Shown here piece by piece: positions 46,101 to 54,703 of a DNA stretch of 64,000 nt. Positions within the stretch are counted from its first letter, which is position 1. Each line of letters begins with the position of its first letter. The notes beneath the pieces are model-generated. The model was not told where the DNA came from. It worked only from the letters and a program-made list of their open reading frames with translations, and ran no database searches. The stretch is from Lachnospiraceae bacterium (GTDB taxonomy: Bacteria > Bacillota > Clostridia > Lachnospirales > Lachnospiraceae). Position numbers and translations under genes: made by a program. Location of the stretch: assembly GCA_017614155.1 (NCBI GenBank), contig JAGACK010000008.1:1-64000 (forward strand). Direction: 5' to 3'.

Positions 46101-47544
46101 ATCTGGCCTGATCCATCTTTTTCTCGGAGGCCGTCTTTTTGCTGTCCTTCTTTCCTTTGTATTTGTATGTTTTAGCTGCCTTCCAGGTGATCGTGACAAA
46201 TCCCTTTTCATCCAGCTTGACGGATGAGATCACGGGTGCTGTCAGATCATTTGATGTCCAGTCGTGTCTTACAATCGAGATGTTTCCGGGAACGAGCCTC
46301 ACGGAGGCATAGTTCTTTGACAATGTGTTTCCGGCGCCAAAAACCTTTGCCTTTCCCGAATCGTTCAGTTCAAATTTATTCGGGCTTACGGACACCCCGT
46401 CTCCGGAGATGAGGCTTGTGGGGTCCCATGTAAAGTCATTAACAGTAAGATTCAGATTCGCAGAAAGTGTCTTTACATCCGAACGGTCGGATTCTATCGT
46501 AAAGCCCTTCCTCTGTTCATCCGTCACCCTATTTTTGTCATAATTCTTTTTGAAGCTCTTTGATCTGATGATGAGATTCGTCGAAAGTACGACAAGCTTT
46601 CCGGCAGAGACCGTCACCTTTTCATAGTTGTGCTCTATCGCTGATGTATCAAGGCTGATATATTGTTCACCGGCATTAATCTGCGAGCCTCCCACTGCGA
46701 TCCTGTCAAGGTCATTTGTATTTGAGCTGAGCGAATAGGGGAACAGCTGACCGCTGACTATATAAGGCTTGTTGACCGGTGTCAGCGCAGAGCCGTCATA
46801 ATACTTGCTGCCTCCGTTTATGGACACGGAAACAGCAGCAGCCTTGTTTATCGAAATAAATACGACGCTGTTCGCGCTGACATTACCGTCCCTTATCACA
46901 TCCACCGAAACAACATACTTTCCGGCATCAACTGCAGAGACCGTAAAAGCCTTTCTTGTCGAATTCACATCTATCAGATTCTCGGAGGGAACACCGGCAA
47001 AATCGCTTTTTGTATAATCGGAAGGCAAAGCCTTTCCGGTGCTGGCGCTTATCAGATATGTCTTAAATTCATAGCCTGTACTGACATTTGAGCTTATGGT
47101 TATGTTTTGTTTTTTTCCGTTATATGAAACCTCGTCGCCGCTGACATAGAGCTTAGGTATTACCTCATCTCCCGCTGCCTCTTCGGCTTCATTTCCCGAA
47201 ACAGCTTCTTCTGCAGGCTCTTTATTTCCGGAAACCGTGTCACCGCTTACCGTATTTTTGCTTACGGCCGGATCAGGGCTTTCTTCACCCGGGTTCTCTT
47301 CTCCCGCGCTCTCCTCCTGTTTTGAAGGCGCAGGCTCTTCTGTCTGCCCTCCGCCATTTTCGCTTATCACTTCCGAATCTTCGGGAACCTGCGTATCTTC
47401 GGGCGCTGAAGGCTCATTTACTCCCTCTTCAGCCGGGATCTTATTATCCGAAATCTCATCCGCAAGCAGGGATGAATTCGATCCGAATATCATCGAAAGC
47501 GCAAGTATCACGGCCAAAACAGATCTGACTCTTTTTCTTCTCAT
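43120..47544 (-). CDS. Large secreted N-acetylmuramoyl-L-alanine amidase with FnIII-like repeats
   Basis: 1474 residues. Signal peptide (VLAVILALSMIFGSNSSLLADE), then a low-complexity region rich in E, P and repeats of VSG-x-x (about 30-125), MBG/YDG-like beta domains (NITISSNVSTG, NYDKNRVTDEQ), several fibronectin III-like modules (PVISSVKLDEKGFVTITWKAA, APKLTTTPKNMNEIYVSWEEV) and a Big-type domain. An Amidase_3 domain at about 1290-1474 follows: CIDAGHGGSDSG (zinc His near 1300), DRPNIAYSNGCNLFISIHCN (second His) and MIVEVAFMDG (catalytic Glu near 1440). It cleaves the Ala-muramic acid bond in peptidoglycan. It heads a three-gene operon. Confidence 0.9.
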   Translation of the reverse strand: MRRKRVRSVLAVILALSMIFGSNSSLLADEISDNKIPAEEGVNEPSAPEDTQVPEDSEVISENGGGQTEEPAPSKQEESAGEENPGEESPDPAVSKNTVSGDTVSGNKEPAEEAVSGNEAEEAAGDEVIPKLYVSGDEVSYNGKKQNITISSNVSTGYEFKTYLISASTGKALPSDYTKSDFAGVPSENLIDVNSTRKAFTVSAVDAGKYVVSVDVIRDGNVSANSVVFISINKAAAVSVSINGGSKYYDGSALTPVNKPYIVSGQLFPYSLSSNTNDLDRIAVGGSQINAGEQYISLDTSAIEHNYEKVTVSAGKLVVLSTNLIIRSKSFKKNYDKNRVTDEQRKGFTIESDRSDVKTLSANLNLTVNDFTWDPTSLISGDGVSVSPNKFELNDSGKAKVFGAGNTLSKNYASVRLVPGNISIVRHDWTSNDLTAPVISSVKLDEKGFVTITWKAAKTYKYKGKKDSKKTASEKKMDQARYMIYRYDDVNEDWILLNGANKSKEKDKKSDIQFGQLATKFVDKQAGREANSTYIYKVNVIGYDKNQNYGMAREYSYKACAPIGLTLSTMQHDASSLDFRFSKIRGSKTYVVERSLTGKKNDFDDDIISISADKIAEFEYYGTKQASPLTYKNNGEFVKNGVIIPAEGVYITDRKLDEDTVYHYRAYVKTDVVEFGEDGAVLPQRKSVESAVSNVLKARCRPYAPNIISVGSARFNQTAIAFEKLSDDIIPIGSSKKCAKYKYEILRSTNPTKDYKVVATITGKDLFGSVTNLLEISANHATSMNGVRYTVPYTSYVYLIKGVAPEITYYYKMRVVLDKTTGAAGNFVSVKPMMDDVTSISANVDNYNKVTISTNFVTGAKEMVITYRATKTHKGTVLSENSNKDSKWTRKTFEIKKDSNKDPITKFAITGLKHGYTYVFYAEPKNGKRHVTANPKTVTATTKVGAPKLTTTPKNMNEIYVSWEEVKGATQYVLRVYDVENNNAQVAEKKFKKPGKHTWRGGSGGNLDPKKGKTDVDLVGKPYRFEVQAYRKDSYTPDGEWGLTASKEDSGRPTGVKDLKVQINKVAVDSGYTYYPEGFLTWNHSADFSQTTPLTYMVERRVYKYKENTEDSFEKTFTSQTLLSKKDAYAKLKKTDGKYTSYKGFRNKATNVAFNHGDKVIYVVTPVYYSDTAKKYGRGPEKDGFILGVPKKVTYITPAKIIVDKTEVTVGESKKVPISFRPKSTTIKDVVWTAPSQKYFTFDGSKVKGVTAMTKWNNEVYVQATGRLKIGGKYVTSNKALIKVNPIGTGDGKLKVCIDAGHGGSDSGATNNGMLEKTCNLDMAYAMKTELEKYNVPVVMTRYDDTYISVGDRPNIAYSNGCNLFISIHCNSGGGTGTEVWKSITAYHDDALANRIVNNVTSAIGTNNRGIKTRTGQNGDYYGVIRGSAAKEITGMIVEVAFMDGDYSKLNNSSNRQAAGKAIADAVLESRGYK

Positions 47545-47680
47545 AATAAATACTCCTTGGATCTCCTCCCGGTCTGTGTTTTCCCGTCAGCCCGCAAAGC
47601 GTAACCTCCGGCGACCATATTTAGTGGACAATCTCCACCCTCATAACAACATATAGTGAAACTATATCACAGATTAACAT
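47545..47680 (-). other. GC-rich structured leader of the amidase operon
   Basis: The minus-strand leader contains GGTC...GACC outer pairing with an inner GCC-x8-CGC-TTT-GCGGGC hairpin and the run TGACGGGAAAACACA. This is more structured than a plain leader. I compared it by eye with the c-di-AMP (ydaO), c-di-GMP and cobalamin consensus cores and could not match it convincingly. Confidence 0.4.
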
Positions 47681-47746
47681 AATAAGCAAACATAAAATTC
47701 TATCCTTTTAATAATTCTGAGTAAACATCCGATTTTTCGGGGTTTG

Positions 47747-47755
47747 TGTTATAAT
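47747..47755 (+). promoter_or_regulatory. Extended -10 promoter for the FAD oxidoreductase gene
   Basis: TGT-TATAAT with TATAAT at 47750-47755, 35 bases before the start codon; the -35 is weak. GGAGG precedes the ATG. Confidence 0.5.
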
Positions 47756-47790
47756 TATGATCAGGCTCATAAAAGTCAGGAGGTACTATC

Positions 47791-49155
47791 ATGGATTATG
47801 ATGTGATAATCATCGGAGCGGGTCCCGGCGGGATCTTCGCGGCATATGAACTGACAAAGAACGATCCTTCGCTGAAGGTAGCTGTTTTCGAAGCCGGACA
47901 TGCTTTAGAGGACAGGGTCTGCCCGATAGACGGTGTTAAAGTCAGGGGCTGCATCCACTGCAAAAGCTGTTCGATAATGAGCGGGTTCGGCGGCGCCGGC
48001 GCTTTTTCCGACGGCAAATACAACATCACAAATGATTTCGGCGGAACTCTCCATGAACATATCGGGCGTGATGAAGCGATAAGGCTCATGGAATATGTGG
48101 ACCGTATAAACCTTGAAAACGGCGGCGAAGGAACAAAACTGTATTCCACGACAAATACGGATCTGAAAAAGATCTGCATGCAGAACAAGCTCCAGCTGCT
48201 TGATGCATCGGTCAGACATCTCGGGACCGATATCAACTATGTCGTCCTTAAAAATCTGTTTGCCCTGCTGAAGGACAAAGCTTCATTCTTCTTTATGACT
48301 CCGGTGGAAAGCATCAAAAAGACTGCTGATGGTTTTCTCATACATACCAAAGACGGTGACCATGAATGCAGAAAATGCATCGTCTCTGCAGGCCGGATCG
48401 GCAGCAAATGGATGGAGGAGACCTGCAGAAGCCTTGATATACCCACAAAATCAAACCGTGTGGACATAGGGGTGAGAGTCGAGCTGCCCGCAGTGCTTTT
48501 CGCGCATCTGACGGACGAGCTCTATGAAAGCAAGATAGTCTATCGCACCGAGAAATTTGAAGACCGTGTGAGGACCTTTTGCATGAATCCTTACGGAAGC
48601 GTCGTTACCGAGAATACAAACGGCATAGTCACCGTCAACGGACACAGTTTTGATGATCCCGAAAAGAGGACAAAAAATACAAACTTTGCCCTGCTTGTCG
48701 CAAAGCATTTTTCGGAACCCTTCAAAGACAGCAACGGATACGGCGAGAGCATCGCCCGTCTTTCAAACATGCTCGGAGGCGGAGTGATCGTACAGCGCTT
48801 CGGTGATATCATCCGCGGCAGAAGGAGCACTGCAAAAAGAATAACGGAAAACTTCGTGACGCCCACTCTCCAGGCGGAACCCGGAGACTTAAGCCTTGTC
48901 CTGCCCAAAAGGATAATGGACGGGATACTGGAGATGATCTACGCCCTTGACAAGATCGCTCCAGGCACCGCAAATGATGACACCCTGCTCTATGGCGTGG
49001 AAGTAAAGTTCTACAATATGGAAGTGGATGTGAACGAAAACCTTGAAACAGCCTACAAGGGACTGTATATCATAGGTGACGGAAGCGGTGTGACGCATTC
49101 TCTTTCGCACGCATCCGCAAGCGGAGTCTATGTCGCGCGAAAGATCCTGGAGTGA
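47791..49155 (+). CDS. FAD-dependent oxidoreductase
   Basis: 454 residues. FAD-binding GAGPGGIFAAYEL at residues 9-21, an E at the end of the second strand (AVFEAGHALEDR), a cysteine cluster (VRGCIHCKSCSIMSGFGGAGAFSDGK, with C-x2-C-x2-C) and C-terminal GLYIIGDGSGVTHSLSHASASG. Such uncharacterised FAD-dependent dehydrogenases are widespread in Firmicutes; the substrate is unknown. The Cys cluster may bind metal or serve redox. It precedes clpX by 93 bases. Confidence 0.8.
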   Translation: MDYDVIIIGAGPGGIFAAYELTKNDPSLKVAVFEAGHALEDRVCPIDGVKVRGCIHCKSCSIMSGFGGAGAFSDGKYNITNDFGGTLHEHIGRDEAIRLMEYVDRINLENGGEGTKLYSTTNTDLKKICMQNKLQLLDASVRHLGTDINYVVLKNLFALLKDKASFFFMTPVESIKKTADGFLIHTKDGDHECRKCIVSAGRIGSKWMEETCRSLDIPTKSNRVDIGVRVELPAVLFAHLTDELYESKIVYRTEKFEDRVRTFCMNPYGSVVTENTNGIVTVNGHSFDDPEKRTKNTNFALLVAKHFSEPFKDSNGYGESIARLSNMLGGGVIVQRFGDIIRGRRSTAKRITENFVTPTLQAEPGDLSLVLPKRIMDGILEMIYALDKIAPGTANDDTLLYGVEVKFYNMEVDVNENLETAYKGLYIIGDGSGVTHSLSHASASGVYVARKILE

Positions 49156-49248
49156 AGCTTCCGATGACAAAAAAATACAGGCATGATACAATTCAAAGAA
49201 ACGAAGCAATTCGTGATATCATAAAGCATCTTCATCACGAGGTAATAA

Positions 49249-50823
49249 ATGCCGGATAATAATAACGATAATAACAAAAAAACGGAATACTGCACAATAT
49301 GCAGAAGAAGCGACAGCACCGCAGGGACCATGTTCCATCTGCCGGGCGGCATCAACATGTGCAGCGACTGCATGAGGACATCCCTTGAATCCATGTCACG
49401 CATGGGCTATGTCAATCCCTTTGCGCCTCAAACCGGTGAAAAACCGGATGAAAAGACAGTTTCCGGCGAAAACGCAGAAGAAAAGAAAATAATAAAGGAA
49501 ACTGCGTCAGCTGATGACATTACCGTAGAGGATAAGGTTCCCGATAAAGATCCTTCTGAAGAGACCGAAGGTTCTGAAACGGAAGAAGCAGCCGGCCCGG
49601 GGTTCTTTGGGATCCCCAACATTCAGTTCCTGAACCTTTCGGATTTCGGAAGCCTGGGTCTTGGAGGACCCCGGCCAAAGGCAAAAAAGAAAGATCCGGA
49701 TGCACTGAAAAAGCAGTTTGATCTGACAAAGATACCCAGACCTCACAGGATCAAGGAGATGCTTGATGAATATGTCATAGGACAGGACATGGCAAAAAAA
49801 GTCATCTCCGTAGCGGTATATAACCACTACAAGAGAGTCAATGCGGATCTTTCCGACACAAACAAGAAGGAGATCGAAAAATCAAATATACTGCTGATCG
49901 GACCCACAGGCTGCGGCAAGACATATCTGGTTCGAACGCTTGCAAAGCTTCTTGATGTGCCTCTTGCGACAGCAGATGCCACCTCCCTGACAGAAGCCGG
50001 ATACATCGGCGATGATATAGAATCCGTCGTCAGCAAGCTTCTCACTGCTGCCGGAAACGATGTTGAAAAAGCAGAATGCGGCATCATCTTTATTGATGAG
50101 ATCGACAAGCTCGCCAGAAAAAAGAATGCCACGACCCGTGATGTGAGCGGAGAAAGCGTCCAGCAGGGAATGCTCAAGCTCCTCGAGGGTTCCACCATAG
50201 AAGTCCCCGTGGGGGCAAACAGCAAAAACGCCATGGTACCGATGGCACAGATTAACACGAAGAATATCCTGTTTATCTGCGGAGGCGCCTTCCCGGATCT
50301 GGATGAGATCATAAAGCAGCGTCTTCGAAAGGAAACCTCCATCGGTTTCAATGCCGAACTCAAGGATAAATGGGACAAGGAAAAGAACATCCTTTCAAAG
50401 GTGACCGTTGAGGATATCAAAAACTTCGGCATGATACCGGAATTTGTGGGCAGGATGCCTATCATCTGTTCCCTTGAAGGACTCAACGAAGATGCTCTCG
50501 TAAGGATACTGAAGGAACCCAAAAACGCCATCACAAAACAGTATGAAGCTCTTCTTGAAATGGATGAAGTAAAGCTCGAGTTTACGGATGAAGCCCTTCA
50601 TCTGATAGCAAAAAAAGCCCTTGAAAAGGATACCGGCGCAAGAGCTCTCCGCGCAGTTATCGAGGAATTCATGCTGGATATCATGTTTGAAGTGCCAAAA
50701 GACGACAATATCGGCAGGGTCATCATAACCGGAGACTTCGTTGAAGGAAAAGGAAGTCCGGGAATAGTGATGAGAGGCCAGTCACAGGATAATATACCAA
50801 GGATAGGCTATGCGAACAGCTGA
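49249..50823 (+). CDS. clpX: ATP-dependent Clp protease ATP-binding subunit ClpX
   Basis: 524 residues, about 100 more than usual. The N-terminal zinc finger (CTIC and CSDC) is followed by an acidic low-complexity linker (about 60-160, EKPDEKTVSGENAEEKK and EETEGSETEEAAG). Then come GPTGCGKTYLV (Walker A near 219), IIFIDEIDK (Walker B) and SIGFNAE (ClpP-docking IGF near 365). The C-terminal end has TGARALRAVIEEFMLDIMFE. GAGGTAATAA precedes the ATG. It unfolds tagged substrates for ClpP. No clpP or tig is adjacent. Confidence 0.93.
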   Translation: MPDNNNDNNKKTEYCTICRRSDSTAGTMFHLPGGINMCSDCMRTSLESMSRMGYVNPFAPQTGEKPDEKTVSGENAEEKKIIKETASADDITVEDKVPDKDPSEETEGSETEEAAGPGFFGIPNIQFLNLSDFGSLGLGGPRPKAKKKDPDALKKQFDLTKIPRPHRIKEMLDEYVIGQDMAKKVISVAVYNHYKRVNADLSDTNKKEIEKSNILLIGPTGCGKTYLVRTLAKLLDVPLATADATSLTEAGYIGDDIESVVSKLLTAAGNDVEKAECGIIFIDEIDKLARKKNATTRDVSGESVQQGMLKLLEGSTIEVPVGANSKNAMVPMAQINTKNILFICGGAFPDLDEIIKQRLRKETSIGFNAELKDKWDKEKNILSKVTVEDIKNFGMIPEFVGRMPIICSLEGLNEDALVRILKEPKNAITKQYEALLEMDEVKLEFTDEALHLIAKKALEKDTGARALRAVIEEFMLDIMFEVPKDDNIGRVIITGDFVEGKGSPGIVMRGQSQDNIPRIGYANS

Positions 50824-51211
50824 GCTTTTGGGCGTGTCGGCAGCCATAGCACTTGCCGACACCATAATAAAAGCAAGTATTAAAGAGCCCCTGATAACAA
50901 AAAACAGGGGCTTTGCACATAACAGGCTTGATGATCATCAGCATGTCGTCGCTGCAGTCTCTGCCCTTCTTACGGCAGTCGTTGCAAAGGATATCCTTTC
51001 AGGAAAAAAACGCTCCTTATGGCTTGCCCTGATACTGGGAGGAGCTCTGTCAAATACTTATGAGCGTGTTTTCAAAGGCTATGTAACCGACTATATAAAG
51101 ATAGGCAATACAGTCTATAATATTTCAGACTTTGCGATATTTGCCGGAGCACTGATGCATACGATCCAAAGTCTCACATCAGAAAAGGAAGAATTAAAAT
51201 GGGAAAAATAA
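50810..51211 (+). CDS. Miniature signal peptidase II (LspA)-like protein
   Basis: 133 residues with four hydrophobic helices. LspA motifs are all recognisable: ADTIIK near 16-21 (D-x-x-x-K), NRGFAHN (N-x-G-x-A), GGALSNTYERVFKGYVTDYI with the first catalytic Asp, and YNISDFAIFAGA with the second. The canonical GNLIDR Asp is Glu (NTYER) and the N-terminal half is short. The family cleaves lipoprotein signal peptides. It overlaps the end of clpX by 14 bases and the next gene by 13, so it is translationally coupled. A second, specialised LspA or a non-proteolytic relative is possible. Confidence 0.65.
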   Translation: MRTAELLGVSAAIALADTIIKASIKEPLITKNRGFAHNRLDDHQHVVAAVSALLTAVVAKDILSGKKRSLWLALILGGALSNTYERVFKGYVTDYIKIGNTVYNISDFAIFAGALMHTIQSLTSEKEELKWEK

Positions 51212-52134
51212 AAGCAGTGGTATCACTCGGACATGACGCATTGGGTTATACGACACTGGAGCAGTGGGATGCAGTAAAAGAGACTGCAAAAGCGCTGGCC
51301 GATCTCATCGAGGATGATTATGATCTGATCATCACTCATTCCAACGGGCCGCAGGTATCCATGATACACAAAGCCATGACGGAACTGAGACGGATCTACC
51401 CCGACTACACTCCTGCGGCGATGTGTGTATGTACTGCCATGAGCCAGGGCTATGTGGGTTACGATATCCAGAACTCGCTCAAAGCAGAGCTGTTAAAGCG
51501 CGGCATAAATAAATCTGTAGCCACTATACTGACCCAGGTTACCGTAGACGCTTACGATGATGCTTTTTATCATCCGACAAAAAGGATCGGGCGGCACATG
51601 ACCGCCGAAGAAGCTGCAATGGAGGAAAGGAAAGGAAATTTCACCGTTGAGGATCCTGGAAAAGGATACTTAAGAGTCGTTGCAACTCCCGAGCCTTTGC
51701 ACATCGTAGAGATAGAAGCCATAAAGACTCTCTCCGATTCCGGTGCTGCCGTCATAGCGGCCGGAGGAGGCGGCATTCCTGTGATAGAACAGAACGGTTC
51801 CCTTCGGGGCGCATCTGCCGTCATTGAAAAAGACAGCATTGCCTCACGCCTTGCTGTAGATACGGGAGCTGACATGCTCATCATACTTACAGGCATAGAT
51901 TCGGTAAAGATAGACTTCGAAAAAGATACCGAAAGATCCATCGCGCTGATGAACACCGGCGAAGCAAAAAAATACCTTTCCGAGGGACAGTTCGGCGAAG
52001 GAACGATGAAACCCAAGATAGAGGCTGCGATTGCCTTCCTCGAAAAAAGACCTGAATCAAAAGTCCTTATAACCTCTCTGTCAAAAGCCAGAGATGCCCT
52101 GGCAGGCAATACAGGCACTACCATAATAAAATAA
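51199..52134 (+). CDS. Carbamate kinase-like protein with altered motifs
   Basis: 311 residues, the usual carbamate kinase length. YVGYDIQNSL, TILTQVTVDAYDDAF, PTKRIG, AAGGGGIPVI, KDSIASRLA and LTGIDSV match ArcC. The first motif reads SLGHDALG in place of ALGGNAL and the second is THSNGPQVS in place of THGNGPQVG, so an active-site Asn and glycines are changed. The enzyme normally makes ATP from carbamoyl phosphate and ADP. No arginine deiminase or ornithine carbamoyltransferase gene is near; it is coupled to the LspA-like gene and followed after 12 bases by MBOAT. Confidence 0.75.
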   Translation: MGKIKAVVSLGHDALGYTTLEQWDAVKETAKALADLIEDDYDLIITHSNGPQVSMIHKAMTELRRIYPDYTPAAMCVCTAMSQGYVGYDIQNSLKAELLKRGINKSVATILTQVTVDAYDDAFYHPTKRIGRHMTAEEAAMEERKGNFTVEDPGKGYLRVVATPEPLHIVEIEAIKTLSDSGAAVIAAGGGGIPVIEQNGSLRGASAVIEKDSIASRLAVDTGADMLIILTGIDSVKIDFEKDTERSIALMNTGEAKKYLSEGQFGEGTMKPKIEAAIAFLEKRPESKVLITSLSKARDALAGNTGTTIIK

Positions 52135-52146
52135 CCGGAGTAAGGA

Positions 52147-53622
52147 ATGCTTTTTAATTCTTTCGGATTCGCTCTTTTTCTGCCGACGGTTTTTTGTCTG
52201 TACTGGGCGGTCCCCCATAAATACAGATATATACTGCTGACTCTGGCCTCCCTGATATTCTATATGTTCGGAGGCCCGGCTTATGTACTGCTCATTTTGA
52301 CCGATTCCTTCATCACATATGAAGCAGCCCTGCTCTGTGACAGGACGGATGACAGAAAAAAGAAAAAGACTATCCTTGTTCTCGCGCTCCTTCTGTGTAT
52401 CCTGATACTCTGCTTTTTTAAATACTTTAACTTTACCCTGGACACATTTGAAAAAGTCTGCTCTCTTCTGTCTGTCCCGGTACAGCCATGGACAAAAAGG
52501 ATACTGATGCCTGCAGGCATCTCCTTCTTTACTTTCCAGGCTCTCGGATATCTCATAGATGTTTACCGTAAGAATATACAACCCGAAAAAAACTATATCA
52601 GATATCTCCTGTTCGTATCCTTCTTCCCCCAGATAATGTCGGGACCCATAGGCAGGGCAAAAGACCTGCTGCCACAGCTTGTCGAAGAAAAAAAATTTGA
52701 TGAGCCCCGTGCAGTTGAGGGCTTAAGACAGATGCTGTGGGGATTTGCAAAAAAACTCGTTGTCGCCGATACCCTGACCCGTTATGTGGATGTGGTATTT
52801 GATGATCCGACACAGTATTTCGGTCTTACTCTCATTACAGCGACAGTTCTTTTTACTTTCCAGATCTATTGTGACTTTTCCGGCTATTCCGATATCGCGA
52901 TAGGAACTGCAAAACTGTTCAATGTTGATCTTATGACCAATTTCAAAAGCCCTTATTTTTCAAGAAGCGTAAAGGAATTCTGGGGAAGATGGCACATCTC
53001 TCTTTCTACCTGGTTCCGCGATTATGTATATATCCCTCTTGGCGGGAACAGATGCTCTGAAAAAAGAAATGCCTTTAACCTGATGGTCACCTTCCTTCTG
53101 TCGGGAATGTGGCATGGCGCAAACTGGACCTTTATCCTGTGGGGAGCATTGCACGGGATCTATCAGATAACAGAAAACTTCTGCCACAGACATCTTGCAA
53201 AAAAAGAATACAGGACCATGAAGGAAAAGGATATCCAAAGGACTGTCCCCTGGAATATAGGCCACTTCATCCTGACCTTTGCGCTGGTGTCCTTTGCCTG
53301 GAGTTTTTTCAGGGCAGGAAGCATAAGCGACATCTTCCATATCGTGACCCATATGACAAGGGGACTGGGACATCCCGTAAACTCCTATCTCATGATGCTG
53401 AACAACATGAACCTGTATAACAAAATGGTATTGAGGCTTTTCATTTATATAGCGATACTCATGGCAGTTGATTTTGTCGGATTAAAGCAGGACATTTATG
53501 CTCTTTTCGGAAAAATCAAAACGCCGGTCAGATGGATCATTTATACGCTTCTGACCACCTTTGTCATAGTTGAAGCACTGAATGGCGGGACTACACAGCA
53601 GTTTATCTACTTCCAGTTTTAG
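52147..53622 (+). CDS. MBOAT-family O-acyltransferase (AlgI/DltB-like)
   Basis: 491 residues with about ten membrane helices. FGGPAYVLLILTDS, GYLIDVYRKNI, FFPQIMSGPIGRAKDLLPQ, YCDFSGYSDIAIGTAKLF, SVKEFWGRWHISLSTWFRDYVYIPLGGNR and the catalytic His in SGMWHGANWTFILWGALHG define AlgI-like MBOAT enzymes. They pass acyl groups across the membrane for O-acylation of extracellular polysaccharides. GGAGTAAGGA precedes the ATG. The next gene, 12 bases on, is its likely SGNH partner. Confidence 0.92.
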   Translation: MLFNSFGFALFLPTVFCLYWAVPHKYRYILLTLASLIFYMFGGPAYVLLILTDSFITYEAALLCDRTDDRKKKKTILVLALLLCILILCFFKYFNFTLDTFEKVCSLLSVPVQPWTKRILMPAGISFFTFQALGYLIDVYRKNIQPEKNYIRYLLFVSFFPQIMSGPIGRAKDLLPQLVEEKKFDEPRAVEGLRQMLWGFAKKLVVADTLTRYVDVVFDDPTQYFGLTLITATVLFTFQIYCDFSGYSDIAIGTAKLFNVDLMTNFKSPYFSRSVKEFWGRWHISLSTWFRDYVYIPLGGNRCSEKRNAFNLMVTFLLSGMWHGANWTFILWGALHGIYQITENFCHRHLAKKEYRTMKEKDIQRTVPWNIGHFILTFALVSFAWSFFRAGSISDIFHIVTHMTRGLGHPVNSYLMMLNNMNLYNKMVLRLFIYIAILMAVDFVGLKQDIYALFGKIKTPVRWIIYTLLTTFVIVEALNGGTTQQFIYFQF

Positions 53623-53634
53623 GAGCATGACGGT

Positions 53635-54699
53635 ATGAAGAGATTTATCATCAAATGCATAATATTTGCTCTAATCCTGGGGATCATCTTTGTCCCTTTT
53701 GCGGTTTTCGTCGATCCCTATAATATCTTTCACGCCCGCGCTCCCAGGCAGAACGGTGTGGAGCCGAACAAAAACTATGTGAAAATGAAAAATGTCCTGG
53801 AGCATCCGGACAAATTTGATTCATTCCTTTTCGGTTCTTCAAGAGTCGGCTTCATGGATGTTTCGCTGATGGATGACGGAACTTATTATGACATGACCTA
53901 TTCGGAAGGCCTTCCGGCAGAGCATCTGGATAACCTGAAGGTCATGATAGCGCACGGCATCATCCCCAAAAATGTGACGATCGGTCTGGACGATATATCA
54001 TATTTTGTAGACCCCGATATACACAAGGGACAGCTTTTCAGGCTCAATTTCCCCTGGCTTGGAAAGCCTTCCGAAAAAGTCTCCTTCTACCTGAGATATT
54101 TTGACTTAAAGACTCTTTTTGATTCTCTTGATGCTCTCGGAAAAAACCACTACAAGGATCCGGAATACACATGGCGGATGCTGAACACGGGCACTGAAAA
54201 CCTGAAGATCATTCCGGAGTTTAATGCAAACGGCGCAAAAGCCTGGTGGTCTGATTATTATTATCCCCGGGAAGAGGTTCTTGACGAGATACGTCAGATA
54301 AAGGAACTCTGCGCGGAATATGATATCAACCTGAGATTCTTTACAAATCCCATGCACGCCATGACCTACGCAAAGGACATGGACAACGGATATCTGGTCT
54401 TTCTGAAGGAACTTGCCGAAGTGACGGACTACTGGAATTTCTCGGGCTTTAACAATGTGACATTAAATTATAATAACTACTATGAAACCTCCCACTATGA
54501 TGCGGCGGTGGGAGAAAAGATCATCCAGGTGGTCTACTATGACGGCACCGAAGATGACCTGCTTGCACAGGGCTTCGGAGTCCATGTGACAAAGGACAAT
54601 GTAGACGATCTTCTGAAGATATTAAATGACCAGGCCGTAAACTTCGATCTGCCAGTCAACACCTACAGCGACACCTATAACAAAACCGATGATGAATAA
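53635..54699 (+). CDS. Membrane-anchored SGNH/AlgX-like partner of MBOAT
   Basis: 354 residues with one N-terminal helix (FALILGIIFVPFAVFVDPYNIF) and an external domain. FLFGSSRVGFMD carries a Ser in the position of the SGNH nucleophile, and NYYETSHYDAAVGEKI holds a His typical of the C-terminal catalytic block of these partners. In such pairs (AlgI/AlgJ-X, DltB/DltD) the partner completes acyl transfer outside the cell. Identity to a named family could not be fixed. Confidence 0.7.
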   Translation: MKRFIIKCIIFALILGIIFVPFAVFVDPYNIFHARAPRQNGVEPNKNYVKMKNVLEHPDKFDSFLFGSSRVGFMDVSLMDDGTYYDMTYSEGLPAEHLDNLKVMIAHGIIPKNVTIGLDDISYFVDPDIHKGQLFRLNFPWLGKPSEKVSFYLRYFDLKTLFDSLDALGKNHYKDPEYTWRMLNTGTENLKIIPEFNANGAKAWWSDYYYPREEVLDEIRQIKELCAEYDINLRFFTNPMHAMTYAKDMDNGYLVFLKELAEVTDYWNFSGFNNVTLNYNNYYETSHYDAAVGEKIIQVVYYDGTEDDLLAQGFGVHVTKDNVDDLLKILNDQAVNFDLPVNTYSDTYNKTDDE

Positions 54700-54703
54700 C
54701 AAT

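Noticed and set aside
47200..47280. VSGNTVSG-type repeats in the amidase as a CRISPR or tandem repeat array
   Set aside because: They are short protein-level repeats in a low-complexity linker and too irregular for an array.
47545..47680. Calling a ydaO or c-di-GMP riboswitch before the amidase
   Set aside because: Part of the plus strand resembles a ydaO 3' segment (CCGTCAGC then TAACCTC), but that is the wrong strand for the amidase and carries an insertion.
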